NCBI GenBank assembly: GCA_964607575.1 | Contig: CAZSLS010000002.1 | Span: forward strand, 45,961-109,960 | Direction of reading: 5' to 3' | DNA length: 64,000 nucleotides | Source: BS750m-G57 sp964607575 | Lineage (GTDB): Bacteria > Planctomycetota > Phycisphaerae > SM23-33 | Part shown: one piece after another, positions 26,774 to 35,430 of the stretch | How positions within the stretch are numbered: position 1 is the stretch's first letter | Layout of the letters: each line of letters begins with the position of its first letter | The notes under the pieces: generated by a model | Seen by the model: the letters and a program-made list of their open reading frames with translations, nothing else | Told to the model about the DNA's origin: nothing | Databases searched by the model: none | Made by a program: the position numbers and the translations under genes

Positions 26774-28348
26774 ATGAAATCCGCTTTCATATTTGCTGCC
26801 CTTGTCGCACTGCTTTCGTCGGCCCGCGCCGGGGAAAACGACTGGCCTCAATGGGGGCGAACCGACGACCGCAATATGGTCTCAGACCAGAAGAACCTCC
26901 CCGATCTCGGTAAGGGGAAAATCGCTTTCAAGAACGCTAAATGGGACATTCGCTGGACCGTCAAGCTCGGATCGCTGTGCTACGGGAACCCGACCGTCTC
27001 AGGCGGAAAAGTTTTCATCGGCACAAACGATCGGTTCTGGTCCGATCCTCGCGCCAAGCGAAACCGAGGCGGGCTGCTGCTGTGCATTGACGACGTCACG
27101 GGCAAAGTGCTGTGGCGCCTGCTCGTACCGCGATACAAGAAGAAGGTCTACGGCAGCGGATTCGACGACCTGAATGTCGGGGTCTGCTCGGCGGTAACCG
27201 TCGAGGGCGACAAGGCGTACGTTGTAAGCAACCGCGCCGAAGTACTCTGCCTCGATGTCAACGGGCAGGCCAACGGTAATGACGGGCCGTATCGCGGCGA
27301 AGGTAAGTATATCGCCGGGCCCGCCAAGCCGCCGGTAAAACTCTACCGCGGCGACGGCGATATCATCTGGCGATTCGACATGATCGGCGGCCTGGAAAAC
27401 GCACCGCACGATGCGACGAACTGCAACATCCTGATCCACGGAGACCTGCTGTACGTCAACACGGGCAACGGCGTCCATCGCATGCCCGACGAGCCCATGC
27501 CCAAACCCGATGCGCCAACTCTGATCGTGCTGAACAAGAAGACCGGCAAGCTGGTGGCCCAGGACGGATGCAGAATCGGTCACCGAACGTTCCACGGTAA
27601 CTGGTCGTCGCCGTCGCTGGGCAAGGTCGGAGGCAAGGAGCAGATCTTCTTCGGCGGCGGAGACGGCGTCCTCTACGCATTTGCGCCCCCGAAGGTGAAT
27701 CCCAAAGCCGACAAGCCGGTGGTCTTTAAATCCGTCTGGAAGTACGACTGCAATCCCAAGGGCTACAAAGTCGACGCCGACGGTGAGGAACTCGACTATT
27801 GGGACGGTGACGCATCCCGCGCCGAGGTGACCAAGAGCTACAAGGGGCAGAGCGAAATAATCGCCACGCCCGTCTTCTACAAGAACCGCGTTTACGTGGC
27901 CATCGGACGTGATCCCGAACACGGAATCGCACGGGGAATGCTCCACTGCATCGACGCGACGAAAACCGGCGACGTAACCAAGGCCGCTCGCATCTGGTCG
28001 TACGACAAGATAGCACGCACAATGTCGACGGTCGCCATCGCCGACGGGCTGCTCTACATCTCCGACTACGCGGGGTTAGTCCACTGTCTCGACGCCGAAA
28101 CGGGCAAGGTCTGCTGGGTCCACAACACCGGCGAGCGGATATGGAGTTCGACCCTGGTCGCCGACGGGAAGGTGTACGTAGGCACGGAGAAGAAGCACCT
28201 CTTCATATTCAAGGCCGGCCGCAAAAAGCAGCTCGTCGCGACGATCAGGATGCCATACAAAATCTCGACCACGCCGATAGTGGCCAATGGATGTATCTAC
28301 GTTCCCACCGCCCGGTGCCTCTACGCGGTCGGCAAGCTGAAGAAGTAA
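26774..28348 (+). CDS. Secreted PQQ-like beta-propeller protein
   Basis: A 524-residue protein with signal peptide MKSAFIFAALVALLSSARAG followed by NDWPQWG, the usual N-terminal block of exported PQQ_2 propellers. Blade motifs include LLLCIDDVTGKVLWRLL, LIVLNKKTGKLVAQD, GLVHCLDAETGKVCWVHN and VYVGTEKKHLFIF. The start ATG at 26774 has only a weak ribosome site (GGGG just upstream) but gives a perfect signal peptide. It lies 18 bp before the heparinase-like gene on the same strand, so it may help that enzyme bind or position its polysaccharide. No catalytic residues are seen. Confidence 0.85.
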   Translation: MKSAFIFAALVALLSSARAGENDWPQWGRTDDRNMVSDQKNLPDLGKGKIAFKNAKWDIRWTVKLGSLCYGNPTVSGGKVFIGTNDRFWSDPRAKRNRGGLLLCIDDVTGKVLWRLLVPRYKKKVYGSGFDDLNVGVCSAVTVEGDKAYVVSNRAEVLCLDVNGQANGNDGPYRGEGKYIAGPAKPPVKLYRGDGDIIWRFDMIGGLENAPHDATNCNILIHGDLLYVNTGNGVHRMPDEPMPKPDAPTLIVLNKKTGKLVAQDGCRIGHRTFHGNWSSPSLGKVGGKEQIFFGGGDGVLYAFAPPKVNPKADKPVVFKSVWKYDCNPKGYKVDADGEELDYWDGDASRAEVTKSYKGQSEIIATPVFYKNRVYVAIGRDPEHGIARGMLHCIDATKTGDVTKAARIWSYDKIARTMSTVAIADGLLYISDYAGLVHCLDAETGKVCWVHNTGERIWSSTLVADGKVYVGTEKKHLFIFKAGRKKQLVATIRMPYKISTTPIVANGCIYVPTARCLYAVGKLKK

Positions 28349-28366
28349 CGCCAAAGGAGCAAGCTG

Positions 28367-30154
28367 ATGCGGCTGACTATTGCAACGATCGTTCTGGGGA
28401 TCACTCTGAGCGCTTGCAGCGCCGCGGACGTCGATCCGTCAACCGTGCTGTCAACGCTCGACAAATCTCACCCGCGCCTGATGCTCAAGGACGCCGACTT
28501 GCAGAAGCTCAAGATCCGCTGCAAGTCGGATCCGATCCTGCAAAAGTGCGTCGCCGACGTTATCAAATACGCCGACGCATGCCTGAGAAAACGCCCGCTG
28601 GTCTACAAGAAGATCGGCCCGCGCCTGCTGAACGTCTCGCGCGATTGCCTGAGGCGAACGTACGCGTTGGCGCTAACGTGGCGGTGGACCGGCGAGAAGA
28701 AGTACGCCGACCAGGCGATAAAGAACATCGTAACTGTATGCGCATTCAAGGACTGGAACCCGTCGCACTTCCTCGACACCGCCGAAATGTCGCACGCTGT
28801 GGGCATCGGGTACGATTGGCTTTATTCACACCTCGACGAAGCGACTCGCAAGAAGATCCGCGAGGGCTTGATAAAGAACGGACTGGCCGTCGGAGTCGCC
28901 GGTTACGAGAAGAAACACTGGTGGTCCAGGTCCTCGCACAACTGGAACCAGGTCTGCAACGGCGGCCTGGTGACCGGCGCGTTGGCGATCGCGGAGACCG
29001 ATCCGAAGTACGCCCGGGCGATAATCCCAGCCGCCGTCAAGTCACTCCCGCGTGCGATCAAGACGTACGGGCCGGACGGAGGATGGTCCGAGGGTCCGGC
29101 GTATTGGCATTACGCGACGCGATACACCGCATACGGGCTGGCGGCGATGGACTCGGCGCTGGGCACGGACTTCGGCCTGTCGAAGATCTCCGGGCTGTCC
29201 GAGGCCGGACTGTTTCCGGTCTACACCACCGGGCCGACGGGGATGTACGTCAACTTCGCCGACTCCGGTACGCGGGCGCGCCGAGGGCCCATGGGATGCA
29301 TGTTTTACCTGGCCCGCAAGTTCAAGCGCCCTTTCATCTCCGATGCCGAGCACGCCATGATCGCCAAACGCTCAGCGACGGCGGAACACGTGATGTGGTA
29401 CGTTCCGCCCTCGGGCAAGAAGGAGACCCGCGACCTCGACCGCCTGTTCCGCGGACCGGTTCCCGTCGCACTATTCCGCAGCTCCTGGGGAGACCCGAAC
29501 GAACTGTTCGTCAGCATCAAGGCCGGATACAACCAGGTGAACCACGGACACCTCGATCTGGGCGCCTTCGAACTCGACGCGCTCGGCGTGAGATGGGCTC
29601 GCGACCTGGGCTCGGACAACTACAATCTGCGCGGCTACTGGGACAGCCGCCGCGACACCAGCAGACGATGGAAATACTATCGCCTGAACTCGCTGAGTCA
29701 CAGCGTACCGCTCATAAACGGAGCCAATCAATCCGCGGCGGGAACGTCGTCGATCCTGAAGTTCGAACCGGGCAGGGTCGTAATCGACTTCACCAGCGCC
29801 TACAAGAAGGCGGCATCCAAAGCGACTCGCGAGTTGAAGATTACGGACAATCGCAAGAGTGTGATCGTCCGGGACGACTTCGAACTGATCGGCGACAAGG
29901 GCGTCGAGATCACCTGGGCGATGACAACCGACGCGAAGATCACCGTCAAGAGCAAGACCATCGCGGAACTCACCCTCGACGGTAAGAAACTGTCAGCCGA
30001 ATTACTCTCACCGTCCGGCGCGGAGTTCTCCGTCGAATCGGCAGAGCAGAAACCGCCCCAAAAGGCCAACAAAGGCGTATCGCGCCTACTGGCGAAAGTA
30101 AAGAACGCCAAGGGCAAGGTTCGGATATCAATCCGCCTGGCGCCGAAATGGTAG
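28367..30154 (+). CDS. Heparinase II/III-like polysaccharide lyase, lipoprotein
   Basis: A 595-residue exported enzyme with a lipobox LSAC (Cys near 17), so it is probably membrane anchored. Residues about 30-330 form an (alpha/alpha) toroid (LALTWRWTGEKKYADQAIKN, HAVGIGYDWLYSHLDE, SSHNWNQVCNGG, DGGWSEGPAYWHYATRY). Asn, Tyr and His residues in such segments serve catalysis in PL12/PL21-type lyases. The C-terminal half is the beta-sandwich heparinase_II_III domain (VNHGHLDLGAFELDALGVRWARD). The family cleaves acidic polysaccharides such as heparin, heparosan or alginate by beta-elimination. AAAGGAG precedes the ATG. With the sulfatases nearby, uronic-acid-containing sulfated glycans are a reasonable guess. 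Confidence 0.86.
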   Translation: MRLTIATIVLGITLSACSAADVDPSTVLSTLDKSHPRLMLKDADLQKLKIRCKSDPILQKCVADVIKYADACLRKRPLVYKKIGPRLLNVSRDCLRRTYALALTWRWTGEKKYADQAIKNIVTVCAFKDWNPSHFLDTAEMSHAVGIGYDWLYSHLDEATRKKIREGLIKNGLAVGVAGYEKKHWWSRSSHNWNQVCNGGLVTGALAIAETDPKYARAIIPAAVKSLPRAIKTYGPDGGWSEGPAYWHYATRYTAYGLAAMDSALGTDFGLSKISGLSEAGLFPVYTTGPTGMYVNFADSGTRARRGPMGCMFYLARKFKRPFISDAEHAMIAKRSATAEHVMWYVPPSGKKETRDLDRLFRGPVPVALFRSSWGDPNELFVSIKAGYNQVNHGHLDLGAFELDALGVRWARDLGSDNYNLRGYWDSRRDTSRRWKYYRLNSLSHSVPLINGANQSAAGTSSILKFEPGRVVIDFTSAYKKAASKATRELKITDNRKSVIVRDDFELIGDKGVEITWAMTTDAKITVKSKTIAELTLDGKKLSAELLSPSGAEFSVESAEQKPPQKANKGVSRLLAKVKNAKGKVRISIRLAPKW

Positions 30155-30158
30155 ACCG

Positions 30159-30587
30159 ATGATCCGCATAACGCCCGATATCTCGATCGAGGCGAACCTG
30201 ATCACCATGGACTTCGTCCGCGCCTCGGGTCCGGGCGGGCAGAACGTTAACAAGGTCGCCACCGCCGTCCAACTCCGCTTCGACGCCGCCAATTGCGCCG
30301 CCCTGACCGCCGCGGTCCGCACACGCCTGAAAAAACTCGCCGGACGAAGAATGACCGCCGCCGGTATCCTCATAATAGACGCCCGCCGCCACGCCAACCA
30401 GGAACGCAACCGCACCGACGCGATGGCGAGACTAACCGAACTCATCGCCAAAGCCGCCGTCAGACCCAAACCCCGCCGCAAAACCAGACCAACGCTGGCC
30501 TCCAAGAAACGCCGCCTCGAATCCAAACGTCAAAGAGGCGAAACAAAAAAACTCCGCCGCTCCATCCGCCGAGACGAACAGTCCTGA
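30159..30587 (+). CDS. arfB: ArfB-type peptidyl-tRNA hydrolase (RF-1 domain, ribosome rescue)
   Basis: A 142-residue release-factor-like protein of the YaeJ/ArfB group, which frees peptides from stalled ribosomes. The catalytic GGQ is in ASGPGGQNVNKVATAVQLRF (about residues 22-41). The C-terminus (about 100-142) is a basic tail rich in Arg and Lys, which in ArfB enters the empty mRNA channel. There is no stop-codon recognition domain, and the length matches ArfB (about 140). It starts 4 bp after the stop of the lyase gene, although the two have no evident functional link. Confidence 0.9.
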   Translation: MIRITPDISIEANLITMDFVRASGPGGQNVNKVATAVQLRFDAANCAALTAAVRTRLKKLAGRRMTAAGILIIDARRHANQERNRTDAMARLTELIAKAAVRPKPRRKTRPTLASKKRRLESKRQRGETKKLRRSIRRDEQS

Positions 30588-30848
30588 CGGGCGTGGTGTT
30601 GGTGGAATTCTAAAATGCCTCCGATTTACACCACCTTCCAAGTCGCCGTCTGTTGCGACTTATAGCCTAATTCCTGAAATAACTCGCCGTATATTGCGAA
30701 TAACGCCAACCGGTATCACGGGCATTGTCGCTTGTGTCGGCAAGTGTCCGATGTTCCTCTCGCAAAGAGCAGACCCTCAAAATCCCGTTTATTATGCAGC
30801 GGAATTACATTTTACCCGATATTACTTCTATATTCGTCCGATTTGCGT
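30588..30848. other. Intergenic region without a gene
   Basis: I see no convincing coding sequence. It contains an imperfect direct repeat, TCGCCGTCTGTTGCGA (30643-30658) and TCGCCGTATATTGCGA (30684-30699), 13 of 16 identical with starts 41 bp apart. It becomes AT-rich towards the DUF4143 gene. Function is unknown. Confidence 0.5.
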
Positions 30849-30875
30849 GTATAATGCATTATGATTGCATAATAC
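30849..30875 (+). promoter_or_regulatory. Promoter -10 box inside an inverted repeat (candidate operator)
   Basis: GTATAATGCA (30849-30858) and TGCATAATAC (30866-30875) are inverted repeats with one mismatch and a 7-nt spacer. The left arm contains a perfect TATAAT (30850-30855), 34 bp before the ATG of the DUF4143 gene. A repressor bound here would block transcription, as in autoregulated small operons. No convincing -35 box is seen. Confidence 0.55.
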
Positions 30876-30888
30876 ACGGAGTCTTGCC

Positions 30889-32100
30889 ATGTACGTCAAA
30901 CGAACTATTACGAATATCCTGCGTAAGGCCAGCGCCCAGTTCCCGGTTTTGCTGATTACCGGGCCCAGGCAGGTGGGGAAGACTACTTGTCTCCGCCATT
31001 CGGCCGATCCGAACCGGACATACGTGACACTCGACGATCCGCAGGCGCGGATGCTGGCGAGGGAGGACCCAGGGCTGTTCCTGCAGCGGTTCGCTGCGCC
31101 TGTGTTGATCGACGAGATTCAATACGCACCGCAGCTGCTGCCGCTAATCAAGATCGCCGTCGATTCTCGTGCCAATAAGGGCGATTACTGGCTGACCGGA
31201 TCGCAGCAGTTTCACCTGATGGCAAATGTGTCGGAATCACTGGCCGGGCGGGTGTGTATTCTGCAACTGCTTGGATTCTCTACAAACGAGCTGGCAGACA
31301 AGGCCGATGGCGCCACCGCCTTCTCGCCGCAAACCTTCAACCCCGCCGGCGACGAGCCTCTGGGGCTGATGGCGCTTTACGAGCGGATATGGCGAGGCGC
31401 TTTTCCCGCCATCGCAATCGACGACACAATAGACCGCGACCTGTTTTACGGTTCGTACGTGCAGACCTACCTGCAACGGGATGTCAAGTCACTGATGAAT
31501 GTTGGTGATGAGACAGCGTTCATGAAATTCCTGCGGGCTGCGGCCGCTCGGACAGGGCAGATGCTCAACATGGCCGACATCGCCCGCGATGTGGATATCT
31601 CGCCGAACACCGCAAAGAAATGGCTGAGCGTTCTGGAAGCCTCCGGGATCATTTTCCTGCTCGAACCGTATCACAACAATCTTACCAAGCGGTTAGTCAA
31701 AGCCCCGAAGCTCTATTTCCTCGATACGGGCCTGGCGGCGTACCTGACGCGATGGTCGAGCCCGCAAACCATCGAGGCCGGCGCGATGAGCGGAGCGTTC
31801 TTTGAAACGTGGACCGTCGCCGAAATAATCAAGAGCTACCGGCACGCGGGCAGGTCAGCTCCGATCTACTACTACCGCGATGCTGATCAAAAGGAGATCG
31901 ACCTGCTTATCGTCCAGGACGGAACCATCTATCCGGTAGAGATCAAGAAAGCCACCGCCCCGACAAAAAGGGATGTGCGTCATTTTTCGGTATTGAAGAA
32001 GCTCAAAACGCCCATCGGCCCTGGCGCGGTATTATGCATGAGTCACTCGCAGATACCGATTACCGAAACAGTCCAGGCGTGGCCCGCGAGCCAAATCTAA
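30889..32100 (+). CDS. AAA ATPase of the DUF4143 (AAA_14) family
   Basis: A 403-residue cytoplasmic ATPase. Walker A is TGPRQVGKTT (about 22-31) and Walker B APVLIDEIQYAPQLL, with sensor 1 at WLTGSQQF. The C-terminal DUF4143 domain shows KLYFLDTGLAAYLT and a PD-(D/E)xK-like nuclease fold ending in YYYRDADQKEIDLLI and PVEIKKAT. The family is abundant and patchily spread in bacteria and archaea, with poorly known function; defence or toxin-like roles have been suggested. GGAG lies 7 nt before the ATG at 30889. It is a single-gene unit under an AT-rich palindromic promoter, consistent with independent acquisition. Confidence 0.9.
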   Translation: MYVKRTITNILRKASAQFPVLLITGPRQVGKTTCLRHSADPNRTYVTLDDPQARMLAREDPGLFLQRFAAPVLIDEIQYAPQLLPLIKIAVDSRANKGDYWLTGSQQFHLMANVSESLAGRVCILQLLGFSTNELADKADGATAFSPQTFNPAGDEPLGLMALYERIWRGAFPAIAIDDTIDRDLFYGSYVQTYLQRDVKSLMNVGDETAFMKFLRAAAARTGQMLNMADIARDVDISPNTAKKWLSVLEASGIIFLLEPYHNNLTKRLVKAPKLYFLDTGLAAYLTRWSSPQTIEAGAMSGAFFETWTVAEIIKSYRHAGRSAPIYYYRDADQKEIDLLIVQDGTIYPVEIKKATAPTKRDVRHFSVLKKLKTPIGPGAVLCMSHSQIPITETVQAWPASQI

Positions 32101-32148
32101 CCACTTCAGTACAAACGAAGATTTGCGCATTTGCGCGCCAGGATGAAC

Positions 32149-32177
32149 TTTCATAGCGGTTGTGCGTCCAATATAAT
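32149..32177 (+). promoter_or_regulatory. Putative promoter of the VIT/VWA gene
   Basis: TTTCAT (32149-32154), a 17-nt spacer and TATAAT (32172-32177), 34 bp before the ATG at 32212. The -10 box is perfect and the -35 is weak. Confidence 0.5.
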
Positions 32178-32211
32178 GTTCGCGAAACCTCAACCACCGG
32201 GAGATGCTGCT

Positions 32212-35200
32212 ATGCACTGTGCAATCAGGCGCGGGGTGTTCGTCGGGATCGTTCTTTTCCTTGCCGCGGCCGCTGGCGCACAGAATGTTGTCCCGGTCAT
32301 GCTCGTTCGGCCCAAGGCCGGTAAACCGCTGGAGCCTATTACTTTAGCGGCCGTTGACACGAAGGTTCGGATCATCGGGCGGGTGGCTGAGACTTCGACG
32401 ACCATGACGTTCCACAACCCGCACAACCGCGTGCTCGAAGGCGAACTGTACTTCCCCCTACCGCAAGGCGCGACCGTCAGCGGATATGCACTCGACATCA
32501 AGGGCAAGATGATCGACGGAGTGGCGATCGAGAAAAGTCGCGGGCGCGAGGTTTTTGAAAGAATAGTCCGCCGGGGAATCGACCCGGGCCTGGTCGAGTG
32601 GGCCAAGGGCAACAACTTCAAGACACGAGTGTTCCCCATACCGTCAGGGGGCAGCAGGACCATCCGCGTTTCTTACGTCAGCGAGATTACCGGCCCGTCC
32701 GACAAGCAAACTTACCACCTCCCGCTGGGCTACAAACGCAAGGTCGCCAAATTCGCCCTTCGCGTCGAAGTGATCAGGGCGATCAACGCGCCGCAAGTAA
32801 CCTCCGGCGCGCCGGCGAACTTCACGTTCTGCAAGTCGCGCGACGGTTTCGTCGCCGAAACACGGTTGACCAACGCGACGCTGACCAAAGACCTGGTGAT
32901 CGCCCTGCCCGAGACGACCTCCGCCAACGTCACAATCGAAAAGGCGGATGACGGAAAGTACTACTTCGCGATCAACGACATGGTGCCCGTACCGGAGCGC
33001 AAGAGCAGACCACCGACGCCCAAGCGGGTGTGCGTGTTGTGGGATGCATCCGCATCGCGGGCAAACGCCGACCACAAACGCGAGATAGCATTGCTGAAGA
33101 AATGCCTCAACAGCATGCTGCCGGCCAGCACCAGATCACAAGCGAAAGGATTCGCGGTGAATCTGATAATCTTCCGCAACAAATGCGCTGAACCCAAGGC
33201 GTTCAAGTGGGGCAAAAGCAAGAAATGGATACGGAAGGGGGACAAATGGGTGGACCACACTCCGCTACTCAACGCCATCAGAGAAATCCAATACGACGGC
33301 GGGACGCAGATGGGCACCATCACGCCCTGGCCCGATGCGAAAACGCCGGACATGTACCTGCTGTTCACTGACGGGGTATCGAATTTCGGTCGGGAGACCC
33401 CCGGCGCGATGGGCGCCCCGGTCTATGCATTCTCAGGCGCCGCAACCACCAACCACGCGATGCTGACCGCACTGACGATGAAAACCGGCGGGCGATACTT
33501 CAACCTCAAGCGCACCACTGACGATCAGGTTGTCTCATCGATCGGCAGGAGCGTTTTTTCGTTCCTGTCGGCCGGTGCGGTCGAAGCACAGGCCGGCCAG
33601 TTGTATCCGTCACTGCCGCAACCCGTCCGCGAGCGCACACCTTTTACGCTGGTCGGCAGGCTCAACGCAGATGCGGCCACCATCACGCTGAACTACGGGT
33701 TCGCGGGCAAGGCGTCGGTGTCCAATCCGCTGAAGCTCGCGGTCCGCGACGCGGTAGCGGGCAATCTGCTGCGGAAGCTGTGGGCCCAGAAGAAACTCGC
33801 GGACCTGATGGTATTCCAGGAGAACAACGAGAAGAAGATTCTCGCACTCGGTAAGAAGTATGGGCTGGTCACGCCCTACACGTCGCTGATTGTCCTGGAC
33901 TCACTCGCCCAGTATATCGAGCACCGCATCGCCCCACCGCGGTCCCTTCCGAAAATGCGAAGCGAGTACATGAAGGCCATCGACACCGTCGAAGCCCAGG
34001 CCAAAAAGGTCGAGCAGGACAAGCTGGCGACCGTTCGGAAGATGTGGAAGAAACGCGTCGCATGGTGGACCAAAGAGTTCAAGTACCCCAAAAACTTCAA
34101 GTACGCCCCAAAGAAGGCAACCGCCCAGTCGGGTCAGAACGAGGGCGCTGGTCTCGACGCCGCCCCCGCACGCGGCCCAATGGTTGAGGCGACGATTCTC
34201 TCTGCACGTCTCGGCGCAGGAAACAACTTGGGAGTGAACTTTGAGGCAGGCCGAAGCCAAACGGGGGAGGGCAGAAGTCAACGTCGCGGCCGGCCCGGGA
34301 TTGTCATCAAACCGTGGGATCCAAAGACGCCATACCTGGCCCGATTGAAGGCCGCAAAACCGTCAGAGGCATTCGCTGTCTACATGGCCAACCGCAGAAA
34401 GTACGGCGCCTCGCCGGCATTCTTCCTGGACTGTGCGGACTTCTTCTACAAGAAACACAATCTCGACCTGTCGCTGCAGATTCTCTCAAACATCGCCGAG
34501 ATGGAGTTGGAGAACCCGGCGTTGCTGCGCATCCTGGGGCACAAACTCGTCCAGCAGCGGCGCTTCGACCTGGCCGTCCTGGTCTTCGAGCAGGTGCTCA
34601 AGCTCCGCCCCGAAGAGCCCCAGTCATATCGCGATCTGGCGTTGGCGCTGGAACGCCGGGCATTCGAACTTTCCTGCACGCAACTCCTCAGCCGCCTCAG
34701 TATCTCCGACAAGGTAATCCGCCTTACCCCGGACCAGGAAGCAGCCCTCAAAGCCGCAGCCGCCAAGGGCAATGCCCGGACTGCGCCGCTCCCACTTCCC
34801 AAACCACCAGCCAAGAAACCCCGCAACGTCAAGCACATGAACGTTAAGGATGCATGGGCAATCTACGCCAAAATCGACGCCGACAACATTCGCGCAATCG
34901 AGCTGCTCTACAAGGTCGTTACCGGTAAGTGGGACGGGCGGTTCGCGGAAATCGAAGCGATCGCCCTGACCGAGATGAACCGCATACTGAAGCGAGTAAA
35001 GCCCGCGCAGATCAAGCACATCAAGATCGACAAGGCCCTGCAAGACCTCCTGGACGTCGATGTCAGGATCGTAATGACGTGGGACGCCGACAACACCGAT
35101 ATCGACCTGCACGTTGTCGAGCCTTCCGGCGAGGAAACCTTCTACGGGCATAATTTGAGCACGATCGGCGGGACCGTCAGCAGGGACCTGACACGCGGCT

Positions 35201-35418
35201 ATGGGCCCGAGGAGTATATGGTCCACAAAGCGATGCACGGCGTCTACACGATCAAGGCCAAGTATTACGGTAGCAGTTCGGTGAAGATCGCCGGCGCCGT
35301 CACCGTCCAGGTCGACATATACGCAAACTTCGGACGCGCAAACGAAGACCGCAAGTCGATCACCGTCCAATTGAAGGGCGCAAAAGAAATGATCACCATC
35401 GGCCAGATCGAATTCTGA
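32212..35418 (+). CDS. VIT and von Willebrand A domain protein with TPR-like region and C-terminal DUF2135
   Basis: A 1068-residue exported protein. I chose the ATG at 32212, with GGGAG 8 nt upstream and signal peptide VFVGIVLFLAAAAGA. Residues about 35-170 are a VIT domain (TFHNPHNRVLEGELYFPLPQ, IEKSRGREVFERIVRRG). Residues about 280-460 form a VWA domain with the metal-site motif WDASAS. The middle has a helical, TPR-like part (LEQVLKLRPEEPQSYRDLAL region). The C-terminal ~110 residues match DUF2135 (VMTWDADNTDIDLHVVEPSG). The VIT-VWA pair is that of inter-alpha-trypsin-inhibitor heavy chains; bacterial members mediate surface protein contacts. It converges with glmS, the stops only 12 bp apart, with no obvious terminator between. 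Confidence 0.88.
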   Translation: MHCAIRRGVFVGIVLFLAAAAGAQNVVPVMLVRPKAGKPLEPITLAAVDTKVRIIGRVAETSTTMTFHNPHNRVLEGELYFPLPQGATVSGYALDIKGKMIDGVAIEKSRGREVFERIVRRGIDPGLVEWAKGNNFKTRVFPIPSGGSRTIRVSYVSEITGPSDKQTYHLPLGYKRKVAKFALRVEVIRAINAPQVTSGAPANFTFCKSRDGFVAETRLTNATLTKDLVIALPETTSANVTIEKADDGKYYFAINDMVPVPERKSRPPTPKRVCVLWDASASRANADHKREIALLKKCLNSMLPASTRSQAKGFAVNLIIFRNKCAEPKAFKWGKSKKWIRKGDKWVDHTPLLNAIREIQYDGGTQMGTITPWPDAKTPDMYLLFTDGVSNFGRETPGAMGAPVYAFSGAATTNHAMLTALTMKTGGRYFNLKRTTDDQVVSSIGRSVFSFLSAGAVEAQAGQLYPSLPQPVRERTPFTLVGRLNADAATITLNYGFAGKASVSNPLKLAVRDAVAGNLLRKLWAQKKLADLMVFQENNEKKILALGKKYGLVTPYTSLIVLDSLAQYIEHRIAPPRSLPKMRSEYMKAIDTVEAQAKKVEQDKLATVRKMWKKRVAWWTKEFKYPKNFKYAPKKATAQSGQNEGAGLDAAPARGPMVEATILSARLGAGNNLGVNFEAGRSQTGEGRSQRRGRPGIVIKPWDPKTPYLARLKAAKPSEAFAVYMANRRKYGASPAFFLDCADFFYKKHNLDLSLQILSNIAEMELENPALLRILGHKLVQQRRFDLAVLVFEQVLKLRPEEPQSYRDLALALERRAFELSCTQLLSRLSISDKVIRLTPDQEAALKAAAAKGNARTAPLPLPKPPAKKPRNVKHMNVKDAWAIYAKIDADNIRAIELLYKVVTGKWDGRFAEIEAIALTEMNRILKRVKPAQIKHIKIDKALQDLLDVDVRIVMTWDADNTDIDLHVVEPSGEETFYGHNLSTIGGTVSRDLTRGYGPEEYMVHKAMHGVYTIKAKYYGSSSVKIAGAVTVQVDIYANFGRANEDRKSITVQLKGAKEMITIGQIEF

Positions 35419-35430
35419 CCATGTGACAAA

